NCBI RefSeq assembly: GCF_001455965.1
Contig: NZ_LKKO01000026.1
Span: 1-64,000 of the forward strand
Origin: Methylobacterium sp. GXS13
GTDB lineage: Bacteria > Pseudomonadota > Alphaproteobacteria > Rhizobiales > Beijerinckiaceae
Length of the DNA: 64,000 nt
Direction of reading: 5' to 3'
In this document: piece by piece, positions 40,366-48,655 of the stretch
Layout of the letters: every line of letters begins with the position of its first letter
How positions within the stretch are numbered: the stretch's first letter is position 1
Translations under genes and position numbers: made by a program
The notes under the pieces: generated by a model
Told to the model about the DNA's origin: nothing
What the model saw: the letters and a program-made list of their open reading frames with translations, nothing else
The model's database searches: none

Positions 40366-41547
40366 ATGACGATGCCGGTTGCCCGTACCCTGCTGCCTGT
40401 CCTCCTCTCCACCCTCGCTTGGCCGGCCCTGGCGCAGGAGCCCGTTGCCGCGACGTCGCCGCCGCCCGCCGGATCATCCGCGCTGACCCAAGTCGCGCGT
40501 TTCCAGCATCAGGTCACCGGGGTGACGGTCGCGCAGGACGGGCGGATCTTCGTGAACTTCCCGCGCTGGACCGAGGATTCGCCGGTTTCGGTGGCGGAGT
40601 TGAAGGATGGCAAGCCGGTCCCCTACCCCGACGTGGAATGGAATAGCTGGCGCAATGCCCGCAAGGACGAGGTCGATCCCAAGACCCACTTCGTCTGCGT
40701 GCAGAGCGTCGTCGCCGACCGGCACGGCCGGCTCTGGGTGGTCGATGCCGCCGCGCCCGCCATGGCGGCCGTCGTCAAGGACGGCCCGAAGCTCGTCGCG
40801 ATCGACCTGAAGACCAACACGGTCGCCAAGACGATCGCGTTCGATCCGTCGGTCGCCCCGCAGGGCTCCTACCTGAACGACGTGCGGATCTCGCCCGACG
40901 GCAAGACCGCCTACCTGACCGATTCCGGCGCCGAGGGTGCGCTGGTTGTGGTCGACATCGATTCCGGCAAGGCCAAGCGCCTGCTCGCCGGCGTGCCCGC
41001 CACCATGCCCGACACCACCGTCACCGTGACCTATGACGGCAAGCCCCTGCGGCGGCCGGACGGACGCGGCGTCGAGTTTTCGGCCGACGGCATCGCGCTC
41101 TCGCCGGACGGCAAGACGCTCTACTGGCAGGCGATCAAGGGCAAGACCCTTTACAGCCTGCCCACCGACGCGCTCACCGGCTGGGTCTCGGCGAGCCTCG
41201 TACCGGAGACGCTGGCCGACAAGAGCCTCGCCGGCAAGATCGTTACGGTCGGCGAGAACGGGCCGGCCGACGGGCTACTCATCGACCGCGACGGCAGCCG
41301 TATGTACGTGACCTCACCGCAGGACGATTCGATCAAGGTGCGCACCTTGTCGTCCAAGGATGCCGGCCTGACCACGCTGGTGCAGGACCCACGCCTGCGC
41401 TGGCCCGACACCTTCAGCCAGGGCCCGGACGGGACGGTCTACGTCACGACCTCGCACATCCAGGATTCGGCCTTCTACAAGGAAGGTGCACCGATCGCTC
41501 TGCCGACCGAGCTGTGGAGCTTCAAGCCGCCGGCGGCCTCGCGCTGA
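40366..41547 (+). CDS. Secreted MRJP/Yellow family protein (L-dopachrome-tautomerase-related)
   Basis: The 393-residue protein has a signal peptide (MTMPVARTLLPVLLSTLAWP, then ALAQ|EP) and a six-bladed propeller of the major royal jelly/Yellow family: GVTVAQDGRIFVNFPRWTED, PVPYPDVEWNSW, QSVVADRHGRLWVVDAAAPA, SYLNDVRISPDGKTAYLTDS, GIALSPDGKTLYWQAIKGKT and SSKDAGLTTLVQDPRLRWPD. Bacterial members are periplasmic, with unknown substrates; the insect proteins act in pigment chemistry. It is placed 92 bases after the alcohol dehydrogenase gene, past a hairpin, so it is likely a separate unit. Confidence 0.88.
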   Translation: MTMPVARTLLPVLLSTLAWPALAQEPVAATSPPPAGSSALTQVARFQHQVTGVTVAQDGRIFVNFPRWTEDSPVSVAELKDGKPVPYPDVEWNSWRNARKDEVDPKTHFVCVQSVVADRHGRLWVVDAAAPAMAAVVKDGPKLVAIDLKTNTVAKTIAFDPSVAPQGSYLNDVRISPDGKTAYLTDSGAEGALVVVDIDSGKAKRLLAGVPATMPDTTVTVTYDGKPLRRPDGRGVEFSADGIALSPDGKTLYWQAIKGKTLYSLPTDALTGWVSASLVPETLADKSLAGKIVTVGENGPADGLLIDRDGSRMYVTSPQDDSIKVRTLSSKDAGLTTLVQDPRLRWPDTFSQGPDGTVYVTTSHIQDSAFYKEGAPIALPTELWSFKPPAASR

Positions 41548-41939
41548 GGCCGAACAGCAAGCGTGGCCTTGGGAGAGTCGGTGGCGCATGCCGGCCTCCT
41601 GAGACCCGATGGGGCCGGAGCGCGGCCCCGTCCGACGGGTCGAGCGATTGCCTCATCGGCATGACATTTAATGCCTGGCATCGCTAAGGGCGGAGTTTCT
41701 TCTCCGATCTCCATCTGATCCTGTATCAATGCGTTTGATGACATAGTTTTTGTCGATCGAGCAAAACCATACACACCGGCTTCAATTTAAATTTTGGTGC
41801 ACAGATACGCTCTGACCAGCAGGCGACATTAACGTTGCGTTAGAGATAGTAAAGTTATCACGCTTTCGTGGATGCTCGTTCCGACCGCCTCACTTCCGAT
41901 TCGCGGCTCGCGGGACATCACACGAAGACTGGACAGCCG
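41548..41939. other. Gap before the chemoreceptor gene
   Basis: About 390 bases; 41690-41830 is AT-rich and probably contains the chemoreceptor promoter. An open frame continues upstream to GTG 41868, but it has no ribosome-binding site. No RNA or second gene was recognised. Confidence 0.4.
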
Positions 41940-43418
41940 ATGGGCATACTGTTCTCGCGGGACCTTCAATCGAAATTGGAGGCCTTGGACCGGTCCCAGG
42001 CGGTCATCGAGTTCGCTCTCGACGGTACGATCCTGTCCGCCAACAAGAACTTCCTCGACGCGGTCGGCTACAGCCTGGACGAGATCCGCGGCCAGTCCCA
42101 CGCGATGCTGGTCCCGCCGGCCTATGGCGCGAGCGAGGCCTACAGCGATTTCTGGTCGGCGCTCCGGCGGGGCGAATTCCAGGCCGGCGAGTTCAAGCGC
42201 GTCGGCAAGGAAGGCCGCGAGGTCTGGCTCCAGGCGACCTACAACCCGATCCTGGGCCGCGGCGGCAAGCCGATCAAAGTGGTCAAGTTCGCCAGCGACG
42301 TCACCGAGCAGGTGTTGCGCACCATCGCGTACGAGGGCCAGATCGCCGCGATCAACCGGTCGCAGGCGGTGATCGAGTTCGCGCTCGACGGAACGATCCT
42401 GACCGCGAACGAGAAGTTCCTCACCACCCTGGGGTACCGGCTGGAGGAGGTCCAGGGCCGTCACCACGGCCTGTTCATCGACGCGACCGAGCGCGCCAGC
42501 GCGGAGTACCGCCACTTCTGGGACAGCTTGGGCCGCGGCGCGTATCAGGCTGCCGAGTACAGGCGCCTCGCCAAGGACGGGCGCGAGGTGTTCATCCTGG
42601 GCAGCTACAACCCGATCTTCGACCGCGACGGGCACCCGATCAAGATCGTCAAGTTCGCCACCGACGTCACCGAAGCGGTGCTGGAACGCCAGCGGCGGGC
42701 CGCGTTGCAGAGCGCCCTCGCGCGCGACCTGGACGCGATCGCGGACGCTGCCTCCAGCGTCTCGCACCAGGCTGGACAGGCGGTCCAATCGTCGACGCAT
42801 GTCACCGGTGATATCCACACGGTGGCCTCGGGCGCCGAGGAACTGGCCGCCTCGGTCGCCGAGATCAGCGCGCAGGTGGTGCAAGCCTCTGAGATGTCCG
42901 GGCAGGCCGTGGGCCAGGCCCGGGAGACGCACCGGATCATCGCCGGCCTCAGCGCCTCGGCCGCGCAGATCGGCGAGGTCGTCGCGCTGATCCAGAGCAT
43001 CGCGGCCCAGACCAACCTGCTGGCGCTCAACGCCACCATTGAGGCCGCGCGTGCCGGCGAGGCGGGACGGGGCTTCGCCGTGGTCGCCGCCGAGGTCAAG
43101 GAACTGGCCAACCAGACCGCCCGGGCCACCGAGCAGATCAGCACGCAGATCACCGGGAGCCAGGAGGCGACCCGGGACGCCGTCGAGGCGATCGGCTCGA
43201 TCCAGGGTACGATCGTGAAGCTGAACGAGGTCGCGACCGCGATCTCGAGCGCCGTCGAAGAGCAAACCGCCGTCACGCGGGAGATGTCGGCCAGCATGCA
43301 GACGGCCGCCCAGGGGGTCGGCGCGATCAGCACCAATCTCGGGCTCATTGCCCGGTCCGCCGAACAGGCGGATGTCGCCACCCAGCAGTTACGCGCCGCC
43401 GCCCAGAGCGTCGTCTGA
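41940..43418 (+). CDS. Soluble methyl-accepting chemotaxis protein with two PAS domains
   Basis: The 492-residue protein starts [20 protein letters not shown] and has two PAS domains of nearly the same sequence (about 15-130 and 137-252; [40 protein letters not shown]; ends [12 protein letters not shown] and [12 protein letters not shown]). A C-terminal signalling domain follows, with the invariant hairpin [40 protein letters not shown]. It has no transmembrane helix, so it works in the cytoplasm, probably sensing redox or a small ligand via PAS and signalling to CheA. The tandem PAS copies arose by internal duplication. Confidence 0.92.
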   Translation: MGILFSRDLQSKLEALDRSQAVIEFALDGTILSANKNFLDAVGYSLDEIRGQSHAMLVPPAYGASEAYSDFWSALRRGEFQAGEFKRVGKEGREVWLQATYNPILGRGGKPIKVVKFASDVTEQVLRTIAYEGQIAAINRSQAVIEFALDGTILTANEKFLTTLGYRLEEVQGRHHGLFIDATERASAEYRHFWDSLGRGAYQAAEYRRLAKDGREVFILGSYNPIFDRDGHPIKIVKFATDVTEAVLERQRRAALQSALARDLDAIADAASSVSHQAGQAVQSSTHVTGDIHTVASGAEELAASVAEISAQVVQASEMSGQAVGQARETHRIIAGLSASAAQIGEVVALIQSIAAQTNLLALNATIEAARAGEAGRGFAVVAAEVKELANQTARATEQISTQITGSQEATRDAVEAIGSIQGTIVKLNEVATAISSAVEEQTAVTREMSASMQTAAQGVGAISTNLGLIARSAEQADVATQQLRAAAQSVV

Positions 43419-43497
43419 GCGCGCGGCCGGCCCGGATCGCCCCGTCATCCGCCGGCGTTGCCGGTGGGCTCCCGCATCCCGGACGATCCGACACCCC

Positions 43498-44172
43498 ATG
43501 TGCAACCTCTACAGCCTGCGCACCGGCCCGGCGGCGCTGCGCCGCGCTTTCGGAACCGTCCGCGACCGCACCGGAAACCTGCCGGTGCTGCCGGCGATCT
43601 TCCCCGACCAGATGGCACCGGTGGTCTGGAACGGGGCGGAGGGCCGGGAACTCGCCCTGATGCGCTGGGGCATCCCGGGCCCGAAGGCGTTCGGCGAGCA
43701 TCCCGTCACCAACGTGCGCAACGCCGCGAGCCCGCATTGGCGCCCCTGGCTCGGTCCGGCCCATCGCTGCCTCGTGCCGGTGACCGCCTTCAGCGAGTAC
43801 GCCGACACGAAGCCGCGCAAGACGCCCGTGTGGTTCGCGCTCGATGAGGACCGGCCGCTCTTCGCCTTCGCGGGCATCTGGCGGCCCTGGACCGGCGTGC
43901 GCGGGACCAAGCGCGAGAACCCGGACCGGGTGGCGGAGGAGCACCGCCTGTTCTCGTTCCTGACCACGGAGGCGAACGGGATCGTCGGCCCGGTCCATCC
44001 GAAGGCGATGCCGGTGCTGCTGACCAAGCCGGAGGAATGGGCGGCCTGGCTGGAGGCGCCGACCCCGGAGGCGCTCACACTGCAGCGCCCGCTGCCGGAT
44101 TCGGCGATGCGGGAGGTGGCCCGGGGCGCGCGCTCGGATGGCGCCGCGCCGGATGCCGAACCCCAGACGTAA
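43498..44172 (+). CDS. SOS-response-associated peptidase (HMCES/YedK family)
   Basis: The 224-residue protein starts MCNLYSLRTGPAALRRAFG, where Cys2 is the residue that links covalently to abasic sites after Met removal. Other family blocks are MRWGIPGP, TNVRNAASPHWRPWLGPAHR, CLVPVTAFSEYADTKPRKTP (Glu of the SEY motif), FAFAGIWRPW and VHPKAMPVLL with the conserved His. It protects abasic sites in single-stranded DNA by forming a DNA-protein crosslink. The start is fixed by the MCN motif. It stands alone. Confidence 0.93.
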   Translation: MCNLYSLRTGPAALRRAFGTVRDRTGNLPVLPAIFPDQMAPVVWNGAEGRELALMRWGIPGPKAFGEHPVTNVRNAASPHWRPWLGPAHRCLVPVTAFSEYADTKPRKTPVWFALDEDRPLFAFAGIWRPWTGVRGTKRENPDRVAEEHRLFSFLTTEANGIVGPVHPKAMPVLLTKPEEWAAWLEAPTPEALTLQRPLPDSAMREVARGARSDGAAPDAEPQT

Positions 44173-44186
44173 GGCCGGTGCGGGCC

Positions 44187-44447
44187 TTACTGGATCGAAC
44201 CGCCGTCCCGCGCCTGCAGCAGCCGCAAGGCCTCGGCCAGCACCGCGTGAAGGTCCGCCGCCCCTTGCGCACTGAGGGGCAGCCCGACCCGCTGGCCATG
44301 GATCGTATCGAGGACGATCATGGCGAGATCCTCGCCGATCAGCAGGCTGGGCTTCGGTAGACAGAGCGGCAGGACAAAATCGCCCGCCGTCTCGCCGAGG
44401 GCATCGACCGCGTCGCCGGGGCGAAAGGGCTTGGTCTTCTCGTTCAT
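44187..44447 (-). CDS. Small conserved hypothetical protein
   Basis: The 86-residue product starts MNEKTKPFRPGDAVDALGET and contains LPLCLPKPSLLIGEDLAMIV, LDTIHGQRVGLPLSAQGAAD and LHAVLAEALRLLQARDGGSI. I do not recognise a family. It is acidic-amphipathic, without a signal or membrane segment. It is convergent with the HMCES gene, with only 14 bases between the stops. Codon use looks like that of the neighbours. Confidence 0.6.
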   Translation of the reverse strand: MNEKTKPFRPGDAVDALGETAGDFVLPLCLPKPSLLIGEDLAMIVLDTIHGQRVGLPLSAQGAADLHAVLAEALRLLQARDGGSIQ

Positions 44448-44570
44448 CGCGGGCTGTCCTCGCGGGCATGTCCGTCTGATGAATGGAAGGCTACGATATC
44501 GGATGCCCGCCGGCCAGCCTCGGGTGCCGGCCGCCGCAATCCGCGACGATAATCGAGCCGGGCTCCGCAC

Positions 44571-44858
44571 TCACTCCGGCATGCGCCGCGTCCGGACCGT
44601 CAGCGTATCGATCTCCAGGGATCCCACCGTCAGGGACGCCACCTCCAGCGCCCCGACCCGGGCACGACCGACCGAAAGGCGGCCGATCGCGAAGGCGCCG
44701 AGCGCCACCGCCCCGAAAGCCGCGGCCCCGATCGCCAGGGCTCCCAGCGCGGATGCCCCGAATGCACCGGCTCCGACGGCTCCCGCTCCGAGCGCGGCCG
44801 TGTGGCGGGACGGAGCGGGTCCAGCTTCGACCGGGCGGCGCATCCTCTCCTCGGGCAT
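44571..44858 (-). CDS. Small protein made of tandem five-residue repeats
   Basis: The 95-residue product (MPEERMRRPVEAGPAPSRHT first) consists from about residue 22 of thirteen five-residue repeats: GAGAV GAGAF GASAL GALAI, then GAAAF GAVAL GAFAI GRLSV, then GRARV GALEV ASLTV, GSLEI DTLTV. A hydrophobic residue recurs every fifth position and polarity rises toward the C-terminus. This suggests a small quadrilateral beta-helix like pentapeptide-repeat proteins. Role unknown. It lies 92 bases downstream of the FMN-binding protein gene on the same strand. Confidence 0.6.
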   Translation of the reverse strand: MPEERMRRPVEAGPAPSRHTAALGAGAVGAGAFGASALGALAIGAAAFGAVALGAFAIGRLSVGRARVGALEVASLTVGSLEIDTLTVRTRRMPE

Positions 44859-44950
44859 CCCAGATCCTCTCGCCGCAAGACCTCGGATATCGCCCTCCCT
44901 TCGAAGCGCGGCAAGGCTGGGCGCGGAGACCCGAAGACGGACGAGAGCCT

Positions 44951-45583
44951 TCAGTAGAGCCGCGTCCGATAGGAGTCCGCGATCCGGGCCTCGGCCTCCG
45001 GGACGTCGGACGCGGCGGTCTGCTCGGCCAGGATGCGCCCGAGGCTGGGAAAGGTGTCGCGCGCGACGTGGCGCGCCGGATCCCAGAGCTGCGCCCGCAT
45101 CAGCGCCTTGCCGCAATGGAAGAACGCCTCCCGCACCCGCACGATCAGCCCGATCGTCGGCACCATGCCCTGGGCGCCCAGCGGCTCGAGCAGGGCGCGG
45201 TCCCGCGTTACCGCGGCGGTGCCGTTCACCCGCAGGGTCTCGTCGATGCCCGGCACGAAGAAGATCACCCCGATGCCGGGGCACTCGAGGATATTGCGGA
45301 AGCTGTCGATGCGGTTGTTGCCGCGCCGGTCGGGGATCACCAGGGTGCGGGCATCGGGAACGGCCACGAAGCCAGACGCGTCGCCGCGGGGGCTGGCATC
45401 GGCCTGGCCATCCGCGTCGGCGCTCGCCAGCACCACAAACGGCGCGAGCGCGATGAACCGGCGGGCGTAAGCATCGATGTGGTCGAGCACCTTGCGGGCG
45501 GCGGGGGGGCCGACGGCACCGAACTGCGCCTGCAGCTCAGCCGCGTCGTGGATCGTCGAGAGACCTCCGATATCTGCGTCCAT
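44951..45583 (-). CDS. FMN-binding split-barrel (pyridoxamine 5'-phosphate oxidase-like) protein
   Basis: The 210-residue protein has the split-barrel features RRFIALAPFVVLASADADGQ, ADASPRGDASGFVAVPDART, LVIPDRRGNNRIDSFRNILE, GIGVIFFVPGIDETLRVNGT and IGLIVRVREAFFHCGKALMR. The set SPRGD, R-R-G-N-N-R and R-V-N-G-x-A is typical of the PNPOx-like subgroup that binds FMN or F420 and reduces or oxidises unknown small molecules. It is cytoplasmic. It may be cotranscribed with the downstream repeat protein. Confidence 0.85.
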   Translation of the reverse strand: MDADIGGLSTIHDAAELQAQFGAVGPPAARKVLDHIDAYARRFIALAPFVVLASADADGQADASPRGDASGFVAVPDARTLVIPDRRGNNRIDSFRNILECPGIGVIFFVPGIDETLRVNGTAAVTRDRALLEPLGAQGMVPTIGLIVRVREAFFHCGKALMRAQLWDPARHVARDTFPSLGRILAEQTAASDVPEAEARIADSYRTRLY

Positions 45584-45688
45584 GAGGTCCTCGCGGCAGC
45601 CGTTCCGGTTTCGCGCGGCGGGCGCTCAGCCGTCAAGACACAGCATCGTCCCGGCGGACGGGCCGAGGCTTTCGGAATGGGCCAGCGA

Positions 45689-46951
45689 TCAGGGCCAGAC
45701 CCGGATCGCCACGGGGCGGCGCAGCAGGTCCCGGTCGGAGGTGATGGTGCAGCCCTCGACGCGCAGGCTTGCATAGGTCAGCAGCGCCCCATCGCCGACA
45801 TCGTCGAAGTTGCGCCCCTTCGCCCCCGGATCGAGGAGCGACGGGTAGGCGATCAGCGGTGCGGTCGCGACGCAGGGATCGTCATACAGGGTCGCGCCTG
45901 CGAGGAGCAGGCGGGGTGCGTCCCACGCGATCAGGTCGCGTGAGCTCGTCCAGTAGAAACCGGATTCGGCGAAGCCGTCACCGGCCTTGGCCATGAACAC
46001 CGCGATCCAGGCACCGGTGGCGCGGTGCCGGACGACAGCCCCGACCGGACCGGGGAACGGTCCAACCGGCCGGCAGGTGGCAGGCCGCTGGATGGTGGTG
46101 CGGTAAGGGTCCGGGAAGGCGGCGGTGAAGCCGATGCCGGTCCAGGCCCGCCACCGGGCCGGGTCGGCGGGGTCGTCGCTGCGGAACAGGCAGACACCTG
46201 CCTCCTGGTCGCTGCCGGGCCGGTCCCAGCCCGTGGTCGAGGCCAGGAAATAGCGCCAGCGCCCGTCCGCCACGATGTTCGACGGGTTGAAGAAGCCCCG
46301 GTGCCGGCCCTGGTCGACCTCCTGCCGGAACGGCGCGCCGGCCACCACGACGGGTGGGCTCCGCCGCAGGACGCTGCGCCCGCCATCCGTCGAGGCGGCC
46401 GCCGTGATCGTGTTGTACCAGCACGCCATGTAGGAGCCGGTCGGGCAGCGGCCGGGATGCTCGTTGGCCTGGTACTCGTGGTGCAGCAGCGCGGCGACGC
46501 GCTTGCCGTCCTCGGTCCAGGTGGCGGTGATCCAGGACCGGTCGTCATAGGCCGCCGGATCGGCCTTTTCGCCGGAATCGAGCACGATCGTGCAGTCGAG
46601 CTTGAGGTGGTCGAGATCCGGCCCGCGCAGTGCGCGGTTGCGGTAATGCATGCCGAACAGGGCCACAGCCCCGGTTGCATCCCGGAACGCCCGGGCCGGC
46701 GCATCCGGGACATCGGCGCCGTCGCAGGCATCGCGCCCGGCCTTGAAGACGATCGCGGGCGGCCCGACGAGGGTCAGTGCGGATAGCGGCGGCTCGGCTG
46801 CGGCCCGGGCCGGCGGGGGGATGAGGAGGAGCGGTAGGAGGGCGGCTGCGAGTGGGGCGAAACGCTGCCGGATCCCTCCCCCCCCTGCGGGGGAGGGTGG
46901 CCCCCGAAGGGGGTCGGGAGAGGGGCAGCGCGACGCCGGAGGATGTGGCAC
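45689..46951 (-). CDS. Secreted propeller protein, glycosidase-like, with a rewritten 5' end
   Basis: The body (about 370 residues after the signal) resembles five-bladed propeller glycosidases of the GH43/GH32 type: HRGFFNPSNIVADGRWRYFL, DQEAGVCLFRSDDPADPARW, ESGFYWTSSRDLIAWDAPRL, VATAPLIAYPSLLDP. The closest family is uncertain. The signal peptide is clear (RQRFAPLAAALLPLLLIPPP, then ARAAA), but no ATG, GTG or TTG lies directly before it. The frame runs back through a palindromic element; GTG 46951 is the nearest candidate and ATG 47089 the farthest. Translation from either would put a Pro/Gly/Arg-rich stretch ahead of the signal. Confidence 0.7.
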   Translation of the reverse strand: MPHPPASRCPSPDPLRGPPSPAGGGGIRQRFAPLAAALLPLLLIPPPARAAAEPPLSALTLVGPPAIVFKAGRDACDGADVPDAPARAFRDATGAVALFGMHYRNRALRGPDLDHLKLDCTIVLDSGEKADPAAYDDRSWITATWTEDGKRVAALLHHEYQANEHPGRCPTGSYMACWYNTITAAASTDGGRSVLRRSPPVVVAGAPFRQEVDQGRHRGFFNPSNIVADGRWRYFLASTTGWDRPGSDQEAGVCLFRSDDPADPARWRAWTGIGFTAAFPDPYRTTIQRPATCRPVGPFPGPVGAVVRHRATGAWIAVFMAKAGDGFAESGFYWTSSRDLIAWDAPRLLLAGATLYDDPCVATAPLIAYPSLLDPGAKGRNFDDVGDGALLTYASLRVEGCTITSDRDLLRRPVAIRVWP

Positions 46952-47042
46952 GCGACGCGACCTCTCCGGAAGCGTCGCTCCCCTCTGCCGACCCGGCCTG
47001 ACGGCCGGCCCATCCTCCCCCACAGAGGGGGGAGGGAGAAGT
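46872..47042. repeat. Palindromic element at the 5' end of the propeller gene
   Basis: Imperfect inverted arms of about 60 bases (46872-46930 and 46983-47042) share CCCTCCCCCC, a GGGGGAGG block, GTCGG and GAGGGG-AGCG. It resembles the phnJ element in base composition and layout. It may have replaced the original start codon region. Confidence 0.65.
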
Positions 47043-47195
47043 GGCGGCGCATCGCACGTCGCACCAGCCATCCTGTACGCCAAGCCCATGGACGAAATCC
47101 GGGTGCGTCCCGGCTACGCCTGGACAAAGCACGCCAGATTCGCTTGAGAACCGTTACAGAGTACTTGCTGCCTGGCCGTCGCCCGAAAGTCCTTC

Positions 47196-47804
47196 ATGCT
47201 CCTTCTGATCCTCGGGCTCGTGCTGTTCCTCGGCACGCATGCCTTCTCGATGGTCCGCTCTCAGCGCGCCACGGTCGTCGGCCAGATCGGCGAAGGCCGG
47301 TACAAGCTCGGCTACACGGCCCTGTCGCTGCTCGGACTCGTGCTGATCGGGGTCGGCTTCCACGATTACCGGCTCAGTGGCTACATCCCGGTCTGGGATC
47401 CGCCGGTCTGGACGCGCCACCTCGCCCTGACGCTCGTCTGGCTCGCCTTCGTGTGTCTCGCCGCCGCCTACCTGCCGGGCCATATCCGGGCCAAGGCCAA
47501 GCATCCGATGCTGCTCGCCGTGAAGATCTGGGCGACCGCCCACCTCCTGGCCAACGGCGATCTCGGCTCGATCCTGTTGTTCGGCGGCTTCCTGGCCTGG
47601 GCGGTGGCGGCGCGGATCAGCGCCAAGCGTCGGGCGCTGGCGCCCGGAGCGGTGGTCGCCCAGCATGGCGGCGCCGTCGCGGCCCCGCATGGCTGGCGCA
47701 ACGACATCCTGGCTTTGGTGATCGGGACGGCGGTCTGGTTCGTCTTCGCCCGCTACCTGCATTACCCGCTCATTGGCGTTTCGGTCTGGCCCGGAACCGC
47801 CTGA
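47196..47804 (+). CDS. NnrU family membrane protein
   Basis: The 202-residue protein has about five hydrophobic segments. It begins MLLLILGLVLFLGTHAFSMV; LFLGTHAFSMV is the NnrU signature, followed by IGEGRYKLGYTALSLLGLVL, VKIWATAHLLANGDLGSILL and a C-terminal helix. NnrU was named for a gene near nitric-oxide reductase in Rhodobacter, but its function is not settled, and no denitrification gene is visible here. It starts at ATG 47196 and is alone on this strand before the TPR gene. Confidence 0.9.
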   Translation: MLLLILGLVLFLGTHAFSMVRSQRATVVGQIGEGRYKLGYTALSLLGLVLIGVGFHDYRLSGYIPVWDPPVWTRHLALTLVWLAFVCLAAAYLPGHIRAKAKHPMLLAVKIWATAHLLANGDLGSILLFGGFLAWAVAARISAKRRALAPGAVVAQHGGAVAAPHGWRNDILALVIGTAVWFVFARYLHYPLIGVSVWPGTA

Positions 47805-47910
47805 GAGCCACCGCCGTCCCACGCCCGCTGTCGCCAACCCGGCGCCCGTGTGTTAGGCGCGGGGCTCGATAGCTGTGCAAGGTGGCCCGCCGATTGGCGC
47901 GGGCCGGGAT

Positions 47911-48624
47911 ATGATGGCCGAGAACAACGAGTTCATCCGCGAAGTCGACGAGGACTATCGCCGCGACCGGATCCTTCAGATCTGGAAGCGCTACAGCGGC
48001 GTGATCATCGCGCTGGCCGTGCTGCTGGTGGTGGGCGTCGCCGGCTGGCGGTACTGGCAGAACCAGCAGCGCGTGGCCACCGCCGCCGCGTCGGTGCAGT
48101 TCGACGAGGCCAACCGCCTCGCGCGCGAAGGCAAGGTTGTGGAGGCCGACAAGGTCTTCGACGCGCTGGAAGTCCAGGGCCCGGCCGGTTACCGCCTGCT
48201 CGCCCGGTTCCGCTCGGCGGCCGAGACCAGCAAGCGCGACCCGGAGGCGGGCGCGAAGGAATTCGACACCCTCGCCGGCGACACCAGCCTCGGCGACGGC
48301 CTGCGCGATCTGGCGCGCCTGCGCGCCGCCCTGCTGCGCCTCGACAGCGCGAATCCGGATCCGGCGCTGGCCAACCTCCAGGGGCTCGCCGCCGGTACGC
48401 CGTTCCGGCACACCGCCCGCGAAATGCTGGGTCTCGCCGCCCTGAAGAAGGGCGATTTCGAGGAGGCCGGCCGCTGGTTCGACCAGCTGGTCGCCGATCC
48501 CGAGACCCCTCGGAACCTGCGTGAGCGGATCGAGGTCTACGCGGCGCTCGTGGCGGGCGGCCCGGTCACCGTGACCGAGGCCAAGCCCGAGGTCGCCGCC
48601 CCGCCCCCGCCGATCACGCGCTGA
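47911..48624 (+). CDS. YfgM-like ancillary SecYEG/BamB-neighbour TPR membrane protein
   Basis: The 237-residue protein has a short cytoplasmic N-terminus ([20 protein letters not shown]), one transmembrane helix ([17 protein letters not shown], about 31-48), then a periplasmic TPR-like domain ([40 protein letters not shown]). This fits the YfgM/DUF2133 family, which contacts the Sec translocon and periplasmic chaperones. A Pro/Ala tail closes it. It lies just upstream of der, the same order as yfgM-bamB-der in E. coli, but without bamB. Confidence 0.88.
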   Translation: MMAENNEFIREVDEDYRRDRILQIWKRYSGVIIALAVLLVVGVAGWRYWQNQQRVATAAASVQFDEANRLAREGKVVEADKVFDALEVQGPAGYRLLARFRSAAETSKRDPEAGAKEFDTLAGDTSLGDGLRDLARLRAALLRLDSANPDPALANLQGLAAGTPFRHTAREMLGLAALKKGDFEEAGRWFDQLVADPETPRNLRERIEVYAALVAGGPVTVTEAKPEVAAPPPPITR

Positions 48625-48655
48625 TTTTTTTTCTTCGACCCTTTCCAGACAGACC

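Noticed and set aside
41829..43265. Long minus-strand open frame opposite the chemoreceptor gene
   Set aside because: Its repeats mirror the PAS duplication on the real strand and it has no recognisable domain.
48624..48640. T-run after the YfgM-like gene as a terminator
   Set aside because: No stable hairpin precedes it, and der follows closely on the same strand.
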